46,168 bases of DNA, from IMG/VR virus record IMGVR_UViG_3300036817_000216, positions 1 to 46,168 of that record. One strand, given 5' to 3'. The stretch is from a virus. Positions 29,814 to 38,530 of this stretch are shown here, in pieces. Position 1 is the first letter of the stretch; each line of letters starts with the position of its first letter. The translations under genes were made by a program, and so were the position numbers. Under the pieces are notes generated by a model. It was given only the letters and a program-made list of their open reading frames with translations. It was not told the DNA's origin and searched no databases.

Positions 29814-29842
29814 TGACTTTGTATGTGTGGACGCACCTGTGA
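29813..29842 (+). CDS. Nine-codon ORF linking KTSC and terminase genes
   Basis: ATG 29813 overlaps the KTSC stop (TGATG). The ORF encodes MTLYVWTHL, and its TGA overlaps GTG 29839, a candidate terminase start (GTGA). The double overlap suggests ribosomes may be handed through this mini-ORF to the terminase. It could also be chance. Confidence 0.3.
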   Translation: MTLYVWTHL

Positions 29843-31950
29843 CTCCCGACCAAGCCTTTGCCCATCGGGATGTTCTCCTCCGCGAGTTCCACGCCAATAG
29901 ACGCCTCGCCCATGAGGTGATTTTTAAGCACCGGCATCCGATCCGCACGCCCGGGTTTCACCACATAATCCAGGACGCTTTCCACGGACCGCTGCCGCAG
30001 GTGGTCATCGAGGGGTTCCGGGACGCCGCCAAGAGCACGGTCGCTGAGGAGGCGTTCGTACTTGGCTCGCTCTTTGAGGAATTTCGCTTCGGCGTCGTGC
30101 TCGGCGCAAGCCTTCCGCGGGCGAAGGAACGTCTCGCCGCAATCAAAAACGAGTACGTAGTCAACGACGCGATTATTCAGCTTTTTGGTCATATGCAGGG
30201 TGACACCTGGGGTGAGCAGAAGATCGTTCTGGCCAACAAGGTTTGCATCATGGCAGTCGGCGCCGGGCAGTCAATGCGCGGCATGCGGTACCTCGACGAC
30301 CGGCCGGATTTTGTTTTGATCGACGACCTTGAGGATGAGGAGAGTGTCCGTTCGCCCGAGGCGCGCGACGGCATGATGCAGTGGCTTTACCGGACGTTCC
30401 TGCCCGCCTTGAAGAAGGGCGCCGCCGGGACGGTGGCCTACCGGGTGCGGTTCATGGGCAACCGGCTGGACGCCGACGCCGTGATCGTGCGCATTTCCAA
30501 GGACAACGCTTGGTACCACCTTCAGTTTCCGATCATGGCCCAGCACCTCGACGGGGTGGAGCGGCTGGACCTGCCCGACGGCAAGTGGATGGCGCTCTGG
30601 CCGGAGAAATTCTCTCTGGACGAGATCGCGGCGAAACGGCAAGAATACGCGCGGTTGGGGCTGCTCCACGCCTTTAATTGCGAGTACATGTGCGAAGCCG
30701 AGGATCCAGCGACGCGGCTGTTCAAGGCGGGCGACGCCAAGACGATCGCGCGCGTGCGGACCTGGGAAGCCGTTTTTGCCGCATACGACCCTGCCCGCAC
30801 TGTGAATGCGTCGTCGGCGATGACTGGCGTGGCGGTGTTTTCGTGGATCGGATCGAGGCTTGTCGTCTGGAGGGGGGATGCGCGATTATGGCTTCCAGAC
30901 GACATTATCAACGACATCCTCCAGACCGACGAGCGGTGGAGCCCGGTGGAGATCGGCGTAGAGGCGACCGGCCTTGAGGAGTTCATCAGACAACCCTTGC
31001 GGCACCGGGCGCTCCAGCGACATCAGCTGCTTCCTATGCGCGACCTTATCCCGCCTAAAGGGAAAGACACTTTTATCCGAGGACTTCAGCCGTTGTTTAA
31101 AAGCGGCGAGGTTGAGTTCGTGGAGGTGTCCGATGAAGCCCGAACCCAGCTCCTGTCCTTTCCGTCGGGTCGCAAGGACTTTCCTAACGCTCTCGCTTAT
31201 GCGCTGATCATGCGTCCGGGCCTGCCTATTTATGAGGCGGGCCGCGAGCACGTGACCGAAGACCTGCTTCGGATTCCCAACCAGCCATGGTATCTTGTTC
31301 TGAACGCTACGAACAAGTTCACTTGTGGTATCTTATTACAGGTGGTCGATGGGCAAGTACGAATACACGCGGATTGGGTTCGTGAAGGCCCTCCGGCTGG
31401 CACTCTCGGGGAGGTGGTTCGAGGGGCACGCAGTGACGCTGGCGGTAATGTGCGGCTTGTTGTTCCTCACAACCGCGGGTCTCACAGCGGTGATCCTGCT
31501 CTTCTCGTTGCAGCGCACTCAATCCAAGCTACTGACATCCGTACCGGCGGAGACCCTAACCGAGGCCGGCTCGCGATTGGCGATATGCTTCAGCGACGAC
31601 GACGGGAACAGCCATTGTTCTTGTGCCACTCCGCAGCCCGATGGGTCCTTAATGCTCTGGCCGGGGGGTATGGTTTTTCTGCGGGGAGGAAAGGGGAGCT
31701 TACGCGCGAGCCTAACGATAACGTCTACCGGGTGCTTATGGAGGGGCTAGAGGGCTTCTGTGCGCATCTCGGTGGGCTTGACCGGCCCGAGCATCCCGCC
31801 CGCGAGGCGATGGGCGCCGACGGTAAGCCGTACTTGACGATCCGGCCGACCGGGTTGATCAATAAGCAGCCCGCGAAAGACGAGTGGGCTAGTTTCGGAG
31901 TGGTGAACACGCCGCAGAACATCAGGTTGACCAATGGCCGGCAAGGATAA
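29839..31950 (+). CDS. Terminase large subunit with extra C-terminal domain
   Basis: The DNA-packaging motor, 703 residues from GTG 29839 (another GTG at 29827 is possible). The ATPase has a variant Walker A (GFRDAAKST, 59-67) and Walker B FVLIDDLEDEE (158-168). The first RNase H-like nuclease has AAYDPA (Asp317), VEIGVEATG and DFPNALAYAL (about 447-456, where an Asp is usual before Ala). Unusually, about 200 further residues follow. Residues 484-515 (WYLVLNATNKFTCGIL, VRIHADWV) resemble the first RNase H strand but with Asn for Asp, so this may be a degenerate duplicate. It overlaps the portal gene by 17 bases. No small terminase subunit is recognised nearby. Confidence 0.85.
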   Translation: MTPDQAFAHRDVLLREFHANRRLAHEVIFKHRHPIRTPGFHHIIQDAFHGPLPQVVIEGFRDAAKSTVAEEAFVLGSLFEEFRFGVVLGASLPRAKERLAAIKNEYVVNDAIIQLFGHMQGDTWGEQKIVLANKVCIMAVGAGQSMRGMRYLDDRPDFVLIDDLEDEESVRSPEARDGMMQWLYRTFLPALKKGAAGTVAYRVRFMGNRLDADAVIVRISKDNAWYHLQFPIMAQHLDGVERLDLPDGKWMALWPEKFSLDEIAAKRQEYARLGLLHAFNCEYMCEAEDPATRLFKAGDAKTIARVRTWEAVFAAYDPARTVNASSAMTGVAVFSWIGSRLVVWRGDARLWLPDDIINDILQTDERWSPVEIGVEATGLEEFIRQPLRHRALQRHQLLPMRDLIPPKGKDTFIRGLQPLFKSGEVEFVEVSDEARTQLLSFPSGRKDFPNALAYALIMRPGLPIYEAGREHVTEDLLRIPNQPWYLVLNATNKFTCGILLQVVDGQVRIHADWVREGPPAGTLGEVVRGARSDAGGNVRLVVPHNRGSHSGDPALLVAAHSIQATDIRTGGDPNRGRLAIGDMLQRRRREQPLFLCHSAARWVLNALAGGYGFSAGRKGELTREPNDNVYRVLMEGLEGFCAHLGGLDRPEHPAREAMGADGKPYLTIRPTGLINKQPAKDEWASFGVVNTPQNIRLTNGRQG

Positions 31951-34186
31951 CGTCCATACGAGTGCGTCGGAGAAGCCGCCGAACTCAAGCTTGCTTCGGG
32001 GGCCAAAGTTTCCTGCTGGGAAAAAGAAAGACCCGCGGACCCTTCCCGACAAGACTTACGAACCGCCCGAGCAGACCGAGGACCGCGACGAGGAGCTGTG
32101 CACCGACAAGATCATTTTTGATGCTTGTCTTGAGCTTTACCGCGAGATCGAGCAGGGTTTTGAGCAGCAGTACGATCGCTCCAACGAGGGAATGGATTTC
32201 TGGGATATTTTTAACTGCAAGCTCAGCTCGAAGCAGTATTATGCGGGTACGTCAAAGATTTTCGTCCCGATCGTGCATGACGCTGTAAACGCGCGCGTTA
32301 CCCGGTTCACCAACCAGATTTTCCCCTCCAACGGTCGGTATATAGAGGTCGTCACTATGGACGGGGACATCCCGCATGGTGAAATGTCCCTCGTCGAGTA
32401 CTATATTAAAAAGGCAAAGCTCAGGACAGTCGTTGTCCCAGCTCTGTTGCGTAACGGTGACATTGAAGGACAATATAACGTCTACGTGTCGTGGAAGGAG
32501 CGGAAGCGGCACGTTGTTTGGAAGAAGCCACGACCCGAGCTTATTGGTCCAGAGGGGGAGGATGTTCCGCAGGATATAGTCGAGGAGGAGCTTATCGAAG
32601 GCCGTCCCCATGTAGAAGTCCTTGCTGATTCCGATGTTCTGGTATTGCCGTTCGCGGCGGAGACCATGGCGGACGCTATCGACAACGGCGGGTCCGTGAC
32701 GGTACTACGACGTTGGTCCAAGAGCAAGATCAGACGGATGATCGAGGACGGCGACATCGAAGAGGAAGCAGGCGAGACTTTACTAAAAGAAATGGCCGGC
32801 GACAAGCAGGCAGTCGCGATCAACAAGCAGAAGGTGATGGTGGACGCAGCCGGGATCAAGTCCCAGGGCTCGACCGTCAAGCATGCCCTCGTTTATGAGA
32901 CTTGGACGATGCTCACCGTCAATGGTGAGCGTCGGATTTGCCGGATTTACTTTGGTTCGGAGAGAACGATTCTAGGTTGTAAGCGGAACCCCTACTGGTC
33001 CGACCGGCTTCCGATTTTCTCGTGCCCAGTTGATAAGGTCCAGGGAGTGTTCAAGGGTAAGTCGAAGGTCACGCCCTGTGAGCAGACGCAGTATTACGCG
33101 AACGATATAATTAACGAGGCGGCGGATTCATCGATGTTCTCGATGATGCCGATCGTTATGACTGACCCGGAGCGGAATCCACGGGTTGGCTCGATGGTTC
33201 TTTCGCTAGCTGCGATATGGGAGTGCGATCCGAACTCGACTGTGTTTGCGAAATTTCCCGACCTTTGGAAGGCCGGCTTCGAGATCGTAGCAAGCTGTAA
33301 AGCTCAAATAATGCAGTCACTGTCGGTGTCTCCAGCGGCGATTACCCAGCAGCAGACCCAGAAAGCGAAGCCAAGTCAAGCGGACATCGCGCGCGAGCAA
33401 CAGGTTGATATCCTCACAACTGCTGATGCCGTAACCATTATAGAGGAGGGGATTCTCACGCCAATCGTAAACTTTTTTGTCGAACTCGATCATCAGTATC
33501 GGGATGATGATATCCTGATTCCTATGTTTGGCGAGCGCGGCCTGCGCGCGAAGATGGACTGGGTCCCGCCAATTCAGCTTGGCAAGAAACTCAGCTACCG
33601 GTGGTTTGGGGTGGAGCAGGCACGGACTGCGATGCAGCTCCAGCAGCAGATTGCTTTTGCCAATGTTCTGTTCCAAATCCCGCAGGATAAATACCCCGGT
33701 CACCGCCTCAACATGGTGCCCTTGCTCACACATGCGGTTGATAATATTTACGGCCCTCGCTTGGCTCCGCTGATATTCGAGGACGAGAAGGAGCAGCTGA
33801 CCGTTCCCGCTGAAACCGAGAACGAATGGATGGTTGAATACGGCGTAGGGCTTCCGATCCACCCGATGGATGAAGATGTCCAGCATCTTCAGGTTCATTC
33901 GCAGGCGCTCCAGGCGACCGGCGGCGATCCGACCGGCAACATCCGTATGCATATGGCACGGCATCAGGCTCAGCTTCAACTGAAACAGCAGGCTGCGATG
34001 CAGCAGCAGGTTGCTCAGATGATGGGCGGGCCGGGCAGTGGTCAGCCACAGGGGCGGGCGCCTCGCGCAGGCGGGCAGAGCAAGGCGCCTAGAGGTGGTC
34101 AGGGTCCGGCCGGCATGGTACACAGAGATCAAATCGGCCCAGCTTCCGGGTCAATGCCGCAGCTCAGGCGACCAGGGGGGATGTGA
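31934..34186 (+). CDS. Portal protein
   Basis: A 750-residue protein directly after terminase, the standard portal position. An acidic N-terminus leads to FDACLELYREIEQGFEQQYDRSNEGMDFW and SKIFVPIVHDAVNARVTRFTNQIF, the wing/stem entry typical of podovirus portals of P22-like or N4-like type. The core has GSERTILGCKRNPYWSDRLPI. The C-terminal 110 residues are Gln-rich then Gly/Pro/Arg-rich, like a flexible barrel or tail extension. It forms the dodecameric channel for DNA. Length is at the long end for portals (P22 gp1 is about 725). Confidence 0.8.
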   Translation: MAGKDNVHTSASEKPPNSSLLRGPKFPAGKKKDPRTLPDKTYEPPEQTEDRDEELCTDKIIFDACLELYREIEQGFEQQYDRSNEGMDFWDIFNCKLSSKQYYAGTSKIFVPIVHDAVNARVTRFTNQIFPSNGRYIEVVTMDGDIPHGEMSLVEYYIKKAKLRTVVVPALLRNGDIEGQYNVYVSWKERKRHVVWKKPRPELIGPEGEDVPQDIVEEELIEGRPHVEVLADSDVLVLPFAAETMADAIDNGGSVTVLRRWSKSKIRRMIEDGDIEEEAGETLLKEMAGDKQAVAINKQKVMVDAAGIKSQGSTVKHALVYETWTMLTVNGERRICRIYFGSERTILGCKRNPYWSDRLPIFSCPVDKVQGVFKGKSKVTPCEQTQYYANDIINEAADSSMFSMMPIVMTDPERNPRVGSMVLSLAAIWECDPNSTVFAKFPDLWKAGFEIVASCKAQIMQSLSVSPAAITQQQTQKAKPSQADIAREQQVDILTTADAVTIIEEGILTPIVNFFVELDHQYRDDDILIPMFGERGLRAKMDWVPPIQLGKKLSYRWFGVEQARTAMQLQQQIAFANVLFQIPQDKYPGHRLNMVPLLTHAVDNIYGPRLAPLIFEDEKEQLTVPAETENEWMVEYGVGLPIHPMDEDVQHLQVHSQALQATGGDPTGNIRMHMARHQAQLQLKQQAAMQQQVAQMMGGPGSGQPQGRAPRAGGQSKAPRGGQGPAGMVHRDQIGPASGSMPQLRRPGGM

Positions 34187-34500
34187 TGGCAAAGCTTTAC
34201 ATTGCTGAGTATTCGACCTTTGGCATGGATCCGAATACAGGCGAAGCGGTAGGTAAGGAGCCGTCTTTGGACCAGACTCCGGTGGTGATTGGAGCGGGGT
34301 CGCTAGCCGGGGCTGCGTTTGGCGCTTCGACTCGGTTGGTACGCATTCACACCGATGCGATTTGCTCTATTGTGTTTGGGCAAGTCGGAGGACCGAATGC
34401 GCCAGTCGCGACAGTGAATAACAAGCGGCTGGCAGCGAACCAAACCGAGTATTTTGGGGTGAATCCCGGTGACACGGTGGCTGTGATCACCAATACCTGA
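34186..34500 (+). CDS. Small virion-associated protein
   Basis: A 104-residue protein (MAKLYIAEYSTFG start) whose ATG overlaps the portal stop (TGATG). It is mostly beta strand (TRLVRIHTDAICSIVFGQVGG, NQTEYFGVNPGDTVAVI), like small head-decoration or neck beta domains. Position right after the portal supports a structural role. No named family is recognised. Confidence 0.6.
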   Translation: MAKLYIAEYSTFGMDPNTGEAVGKEPSLDQTPVVIGAGSLAGAAFGASTRLVRIHTDAICSIVFGQVGGPNAPVATVNNKRLAANQTEYFGVNPGDTVAVITNT

Positions 34501-34512
34501 TGGAGGCGAGCT

Positions 34513-34842
34513 ATGATGGGTGCCAATTTGCCTGCGCCGGGTTCATCGGCCGGTGATTACCTGAAAAGTTTGGCGTCGCTTCTAGAGTTCGTGAAATCGC
34601 CGGAGTACATGGAACGAATTACGATGCTTGAAAAGATGGAAGCTGCCGCGTTACAGCGCCGAGACGAGGCGGATCGCGCAGTTGCCGAAGCCACGGAAGC
34701 GAGAAAAAAACTGGCCGAAGAGAAAGCTGTGCATGACAGAGAGGTGAGTACCTTCACTAGGGAGAAGCAGCAACACGCACTAAAAGTTTCGGCTCTTAAG
34801 GCGGCTACCGCATCAATGCGTCAGGCCATAACAGATGTATGA
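34513..34842 (+). CDS. Coiled-coil protein
   Basis: A 109-residue protein with GGAGG upstream. Residues 40-100 form one long charged heptad-like helix (MLEKMEAAALQRRDEADRAV, then AEATEARKKLAEEKAVH), a strong coiled coil. It may be a head-assembly chaperone or tail component. No family is recognised. Confidence 0.6.
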   Translation: MMGANLPAPGSSAGDYLKSLASLLEFVKSPEYMERITMLEKMEAAALQRRDEADRAVAEATEARKKLAEEKAVHDREVSTFTREKQQHALKVSALKAATASMRQAITDV

Positions 34843-34845
34843 ATT

Positions 34846-35145
34846 ATGGCAGCCGCTACTTTACGTATGGGGTCTATTTTCGGCGCAGTAGCTATTTTAA
34901 ATTATGACGATGTTACCCTGCTTTCTACAGGTATTACGTTCGATACATCTCAATTGTTTGGTGACCTTCAGGTTTCGTTAGATGTTGTTGCGAGTGGACA
35001 ACATCAAAACGTCACAGCAGGTAAGGGGTTTAACGCCAGTCTTGTTTTTACTCCGCCAATTCTTCTTGTTAAAGTCACTATAAAGGGGGTGCAAGTAATA
35101 CGCCTTAGCAATGCCCAATTCACTATGCAGGGCGTGCCGACATGA
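34846..35145 (+). CDS. Small beta-rich structural protein (low-GC island)
   Basis: A 99-residue protein starting three bases after the coiled-coil gene. It has mostly hydrophobic beta strands (AVAILNYDD, PILLVKVTIKGVQVIRL), suggesting a compact beta-sandwich. Together with the next gene it is noticeably AT-richer than its neighbours. No family is recognised; probably a virion decoration protein. Confidence 0.5.
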   Translation: MAAATLRMGSIFGAVAILNYDDVTLLSTGITFDTSQLFGDLQVSLDVVASGQHQNVTAGKGFNASLVFTPPILLVKVTIKGVQVIRLSNAQFTMQGVPT

Positions 35146-36035
35146 GCGTTACTTTTGGTACGGCAGGAGAATCAGATACAAATACTTCTGGTATAACTAC
35201 CCTTAGCGCGACATTTAATATTGGCACCCTGACGAATGGAATATTAATCGCAATACTATTTACACAAGACGCAGCCGATCCTGGAATAACCGCGTTTACT
35301 TGGAATACAATAGCAATGACTGCGGTGTCGGGAGGCGCCATAGATAACCCCTCCACCGGTTCTCTTGATCCATATTATTTAGTCAACCCTTCCAGCGGTT
35401 CACACAGTTTATCGGCAACGTGGACTAATGCTACGATAGGTAATTGCGGTTTAGGTTTTCTTTCTTTTAGCAATGCAGCTCAGTCAAGTCCAATTGCTAA
35501 CGTAGTAACCAGCGATGCTAACGGTGTGCTCACCTCAACTAAGGCAGTCACTACCGCTAATGGTTCTGCCACTGTCTTTATGTGGCAATTTGGTGTCAGT
35601 TTTTCTTCTGCGTCACCAACGCAAGACTGGGCAGGTTCAGCTTTAAACGTCGCCGGACAGCATATATTATCAACGGGGACAAGCGACAGCTACACAGTAA
35701 CGCAAGCAAGTTCTGATTCTATTACAGGTGTTGGATTTCAAATATTACCGTTTGCGGCTGCGGCTGTTGTGGAAGCTGCCGGGACCACGATACATAGACC
35801 TAGATTCACCCCTGGATGGAGATGGAAGCGATGGCCAAATTCACGCTCACGCTTTTCGAAATTGGTAGTACCGTCAAAGGAGCTGCTGAGAAGACCGTTA
35901 CTACTATTGACGGAGGAGTCAGCACGGAGAAGCAAGTTTCCTACGATTTTGAGGGCACCGTCATTGGTTGGGGTCACATCGGCCCTGCCGAGCCAGATAC
36001 GATCCACCACATCCAGACCGAGAAAGGTCGCGTAG
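35142..36035 (+). CDS. Beta-sandwich decoration-like protein with run-on 3' end
   Basis: The start ATG overlaps the previous stop (ATGA). Residues 1-205 are Ser/Thr/Gly/Asn-rich and read like a lectin- or jelly-roll-type virion domain (NGILIAILFTQDAADPG, SVTQ-like strands, GVGFQILPFAA). From about residue 225 the sequence becomes Arg/Ser/Pro-rich and coincides exactly with the next gene in another frame. The open frame therefore runs about 205 bases into that gene, as if the original stop was lost. Bases 35221-35280 are 43% GC against 60% at 36121-36180. Probably a recently acquired adhesin or decoration. Confidence 0.55.
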   Translation: MSVTFGTAGESDTNTSGITTLSATFNIGTLTNGILIAILFTQDAADPGITAFTWNTIAMTAVSGGAIDNPSTGSLDPYYLVNPSSGSHSLSATWTNATIGNCGLGFLSFSNAAQSSPIANVVTSDANGVLTSTKAVTTANGSATVFMWQFGVSFSSASPTQDWAGSALNVAGQHILSTGTSDSYTVTQASSDSITGVGFQILPFAAAAVVEAAGTTIHRPRFTPGWRWKRWPNSRSRFSKLVVPSKELLRRPLLLLTEESARRSKFPTILRAPSLVGVTSALPSQIRSTTSRPRKVA

Positions 36036-36067
36036 AGGCTCCTGCCTCTAAACTTCAGGAGGCATAA
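35831..36067 (+). CDS. Small conserved-looking protein
   Basis: A 78-residue protein (MAKFTLTLFEIGSTVKG start; GGAG lies upstream). Beta-rich with DFEGTVIGWGHIGPAEPDTIH. It is entirely overlapped by the run-on end of the gene before it; this frame has the normal composition, so it is the real one here. The stop is directly followed by the next ATG. The function is unknown; likely virion-associated. Confidence 0.6.
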   Translation: MAKFTLTLFEIGSTVKGAAEKTVTTIDGGVSTEKQVSYDFEGTVIGWGHIGPAEPDTIHHIQTEKGRVEAPASKLQEA

Positions 36068-36556
36068 ATGCCATTCTACGATATCAACAGGGCGACGGTT
36101 ACCAATTCCGGCGCGGGGTCTGAGACCACCCACCTGGCCGGCAAGACGATTGCCAACCAGGAAACGGTTCAGCTTGTGGGCTATTTCGCCTGCGCGCGTA
36201 TGGGCAACGCTGGTGGCAATATCTTGCGGCTGAAGGAGAATACTGGCACGGTTTTTTCGGGAGGAACGGCGCACGTACCGGCTCCGAAGAACCGCAGGGC
36301 TGCACCGGCGGCGCAAAGTTCGTGGGTCGATGATGTGAGTGCTATCACGGCTGGAACGACGCTCAATACGCGCGGTAGTGTTGGATTTGCCGCGACGGGC
36401 GGGCAGGGAGGCTACATGCCGATCGTGCCAGCGGCAGCTGTGCAGATGATGCCGAATACGACTAACCCGGTCGATGTCGAGTTCACCAGCATAGCGTCTC
36501 AGGTTTCGGTCAATTTTGACCTGACGTTGGACTTGGCCGAGGGCGTCAGTGCCTGA
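36068..36556 (+). CDS. Putative structural protein
   Basis: A 162-residue protein starting immediately after the previous TAA. Residues 1-75 and 100-160 are beta-rich (QETVQLVGYFACARMG, VDVEFTSIASQVSVNFDLTLDL), with a basic linker (PAPKNRRAAPAAQ) between, compatible with two small jelly-roll-like domains. Its stop overlaps the next gene's GTG by eight bases. Probably a head-decoration or neck protein; family not recognised. Confidence 0.55.
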   Translation: MPFYDINRATVTNSGAGSETTHLAGKTIANQETVQLVGYFACARMGNAGGNILRLKENTGTVFSGGTAHVPAPKNRRAAPAAQSSWVDDVSAITAGTTLNTRGSVGFAATGGQGGYMPIVPAAAVQMMPNTTNPVDVEFTSIASQVSVNFDLTLDLAEGVSA

Positions 36557-36860
36557 TCTTAGCCTGACGCGGTGGTGGGATCACCAGCTGGAAGACGACT
36601 ACCCCGATTGTCGGCTTCCTTACCAGCAGCGCATGGACAACCGCATCGTCCGCGGGCGGCTGGCCTATGATGTCGTTTACTGCGCAGATTGTGGGAAACC
36701 GCAAGGTTTGGCTCCGGTCGAAGCGACGACGTTCGTGTTTTATGTTTGTCAAGTCTGTGTGGACGGAAAGGGGCCGCCTCCTGGGTGTCACGAGGTGGAG
36801 ATGCCTGAGTTCAGGCATTTGGCTTCGATTCCGCCCTTGAGGAAACGCGAGCATGAGTAG
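36549..36860 (+). CDS. Small zinc-ribbon protein, GTG start
   Basis: A 103-residue protein. GTG 36549 lies inside the end of the previous gene. YCADCGKPQG and VCQVCVDGKG provide two CxxC pairs about 25 residues apart, a zinc ribbon. The N-terminus (LTRWWDHQLEDDY) is acidic and aromatic. The function is unknown; it lies among structural genes and overlaps the next by eight bases. Confidence 0.55.
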   Translation: MPDLSLTRWWDHQLEDDYPDCRLPYQQRMDNRIVRGRLAYDVVYCADCGKPQGLAPVEATTFVFYVCQVCVDGKGPPPGCHEVEMPEFRHLASIPPLRKREHE

Positions 36861-37539
36861 CGTTCTCATAATGCTTTATGAGACGCCGGTCTATCAGAAC
36901 CCGCAGCGGTTCGCTCTGAACAATTTTCACCGGGTTCCTGCCAGTTCAGCACTTTCTTTTGAGACTAACCAGCACTTTGTGCCACTGCGTTGGCCTCAAC
37001 CCACTGCGCGACCTATAAATTCGCAACCGACCGACGCGCCGCCTGCTGTGCAGCCGGATACGCCTCCGCATTTTGTGCCTCGTAGTTGGTCGCAGACCTA
37101 CGGACGTGCCATCAATTCATGGTCCGAGACATCGTCTGCGTTGCATTTCGAGACAAACCAGCACTTTGTGCCGTTGCGCTGGCCTCAGTCTTTGACGAGG
37201 CCGCTGAACTCGCAGCCCACTGACGCGCCGCCCGTGGCTGCCGCGGACAACCCGCCTCACTTTGTGCCGCGCACGTGGGCTTCGATTTGGAAAACAGATG
37301 CGTCGCTGTTGTGGCAAGCTGCGCGAGACTTTGCGGTCGGCCCGCCGTTTGCTACGAATACGCATTATAGTCCAACTATGTGGCCGTCGGCGTGGAGAGT
37401 TGATGCTAACGCTTATCGATCACCCAATATCGACTTTGCTTTTACGCCACCCCCGGTTCAGGTGGCGGTTTATGCTCGCTACACAGCGGGTGCAAGTGTT
37501 GGTATGCTGACTGTAATTCCGGGGGAAAAACCGTCATGA
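36853..37539 (+). CDS. HFVP-repeat protein
   Basis: A 228-residue protein built on four regularly spaced HFVP units (at residues 41, 73, 104 and 136, every 31-32 residues), each followed three residues later by Trp. Pro-rich spacers follow (NSQPTDAPP occurs twice). Two units together make a repeat of about 63 residues seen almost twice. A diverged fifth copy (THYSPTMW) comes near 178. The last 30 residues are a beta-rich end. Repeat architecture suggests a fibrous or filament-like virion appendage. I do not recognise the family. Confidence 0.6.
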   Translation: MSSVLIMLYETPVYQNPQRFALNNFHRVPASSALSFETNQHFVPLRWPQPTARPINSQPTDAPPAVQPDTPPHFVPRSWSQTYGRAINSWSETSSALHFETNQHFVPLRWPQSLTRPLNSQPTDAPPVAAADNPPHFVPRTWASIWKTDASLLWQAARDFAVGPPFATNTHYSPTMWPSAWRVDANAYRSPNIDFAFTPPPVQVAVYARYTAGASVGMLTVIPGEKPS

Positions 37540-37584
37540 AGATTCTTTATCCTGTTGTCAGACCAAAGAGGAGGAGGTCTATCG

Positions 37585-37995
37585 ATGAAAAAAACCGTGC
37601 TTTCCAGCCTGTTAGCCCTACTGTTCTCCGCCGGAGTGGCGGAAGCGCAGGCCCACACGATAACTTTCACGTGGACGTGGCCGACAATGAGGCAGGACGG
37701 GACTGCCCTCCCGCTGTCCCAGATCGCCAACGCGGTCATCTATGACACGTCCAAACCGCAACCGGGGCAGCCCGGTACGGTCGTTCCGTGCGACACGACC
37801 TTAACCTTTCCTCCCACGACCGCGACCGCGACCTGTACCACGGGCACCATTTCCGGCTCGACCGACAACTATATTGTTGAGGTAAGCGACAACTCGATGC
37901 CGCCGCAGACATCCGGGCCGAGCAATGTGGTTAGTGTGCCAGTCCCTTTAAGTGCACCGGTCGCCGTTGCAAACCTGTCGTTTCACGTCAATTGA
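37585..37995 (+). CDS. Secreted beta-sandwich (fibronectin-III-like) protein
   Basis: A 136-residue protein with a strong GGAGGAGG seven to ten bases before ATG 37585. Residues 1-24 form a signal peptide (MKKTVLSSLLALLFSAGVAEA). The mature part HTITFTWTWPTM, AVIYDT and NYIVEVSDNSMPPQTSGPSNVVSVPV has the strand order and Trp/Tyr spacing of a fibronectin type III or purple-acid-phosphatase-N type domain. Three Cys lie between. It is exported to the periplasm or surface. It is next to the lysis genes; its role is unknown. Confidence 0.65.
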   Translation: MKKTVLSSLLALLFSAGVAEAQAHTITFTWTWPTMRQDGTALPLSQIANAVIYDTSKPQPGQPGTVVPCDTTLTFPPTTATATCTTGTISGSTDNYIVEVSDNSMPPQTSGPSNVVSVPVPLSAPVAVANLSFHVN

Positions 37996-38002
37996 GGTCT
38001 CG

Positions 38003-38530
38003 ATGATCGGCAATTTTGGAGCCTGTTTGCGGCTCACGGAGGACTACGAGGGCGGAAACGACGACTACGACGGTTTCCATACCTCGCGCGGGATTACGCA
38101 GGCTGATTATGATGCGTGGCAGACCTTGCATGACGGGGTCAAAGGGGACGTTTATGACGCCCCGCAGCGCATCATCGACTCGATTTACCTCAACGATTAC
38201 TGGCATCCCTATTGCGATCAGCTCGCAAAAGGGCTCGATTTCATGTATTTCGATACCAATGTCAACGAAGGCGGCCGAAAAGCTGTGTTATTTTTGCAAC
38301 GGGCTCTGAAAATTCCTGCTGATGGGCATTTTGGTATCCGCACGATAGCCGCCTGCAAGGTAGAGTGTGCGACGCCGGCCGGAACGAGGAGCCTGATTGT
38401 GGCCATGGACGCTGAGCGACGCGCCCATTACGAGATTCTTGCGAAAAAGGTCAAATTCAGGAAAGACCTTAAGGGATGGCTGGAACGCGCGGCTAAGTGC
38501 CAAGCTGCAGCTCTGAGGATGGTGACATGA
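38003..38530 (+). CDS. GH108 endolysin (N-acetylmuramidase)
   Basis: A 175-residue lysin. ATG 38003 has GAGGT five bases upstream; an earlier in-frame start at 37952 overlaps the secreted-protein gene. The catalytic region TEDYEGGNDDYDGF with SRGIT is the Glu-Gly-Gly motif of glycosyl hydrolase family 108. From about residue 75 MYFDTNVNEGGRKAVLFLQRAL and DGHFGIRTIAA match the PG_binding_3 domain that follows it in this family. It cuts peptidoglycan glycan strands for lysis. There is no signal peptide, so it needs a holin. The stop overlaps the holin start (ATGA). Confidence 0.85.
   Translation: MIGNFGACLRLTEDYEGGNDDYDGFHTSRGITQADYDAWQTLHDGVKGDVYDAPQRIIDSIYLNDYWHPYCDQLAKGLDFMYFDTNVNEGGRKAVLFLQRALKIPADGHFGIRTIAACKVECATPAGTRSLIVAMDAERRAHYEILAKKVKFRKDLKGWLERAAKCQAAALRMVT

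Noticed and set aside
31325-31750. 141-residue frame inside the terminase gene with a strong hydrophobic helix
   Set aside because: The terminase frame reads as convincing protein through the same bases, and no ribosome-binding site precedes the inner start. Treated as a shadow.
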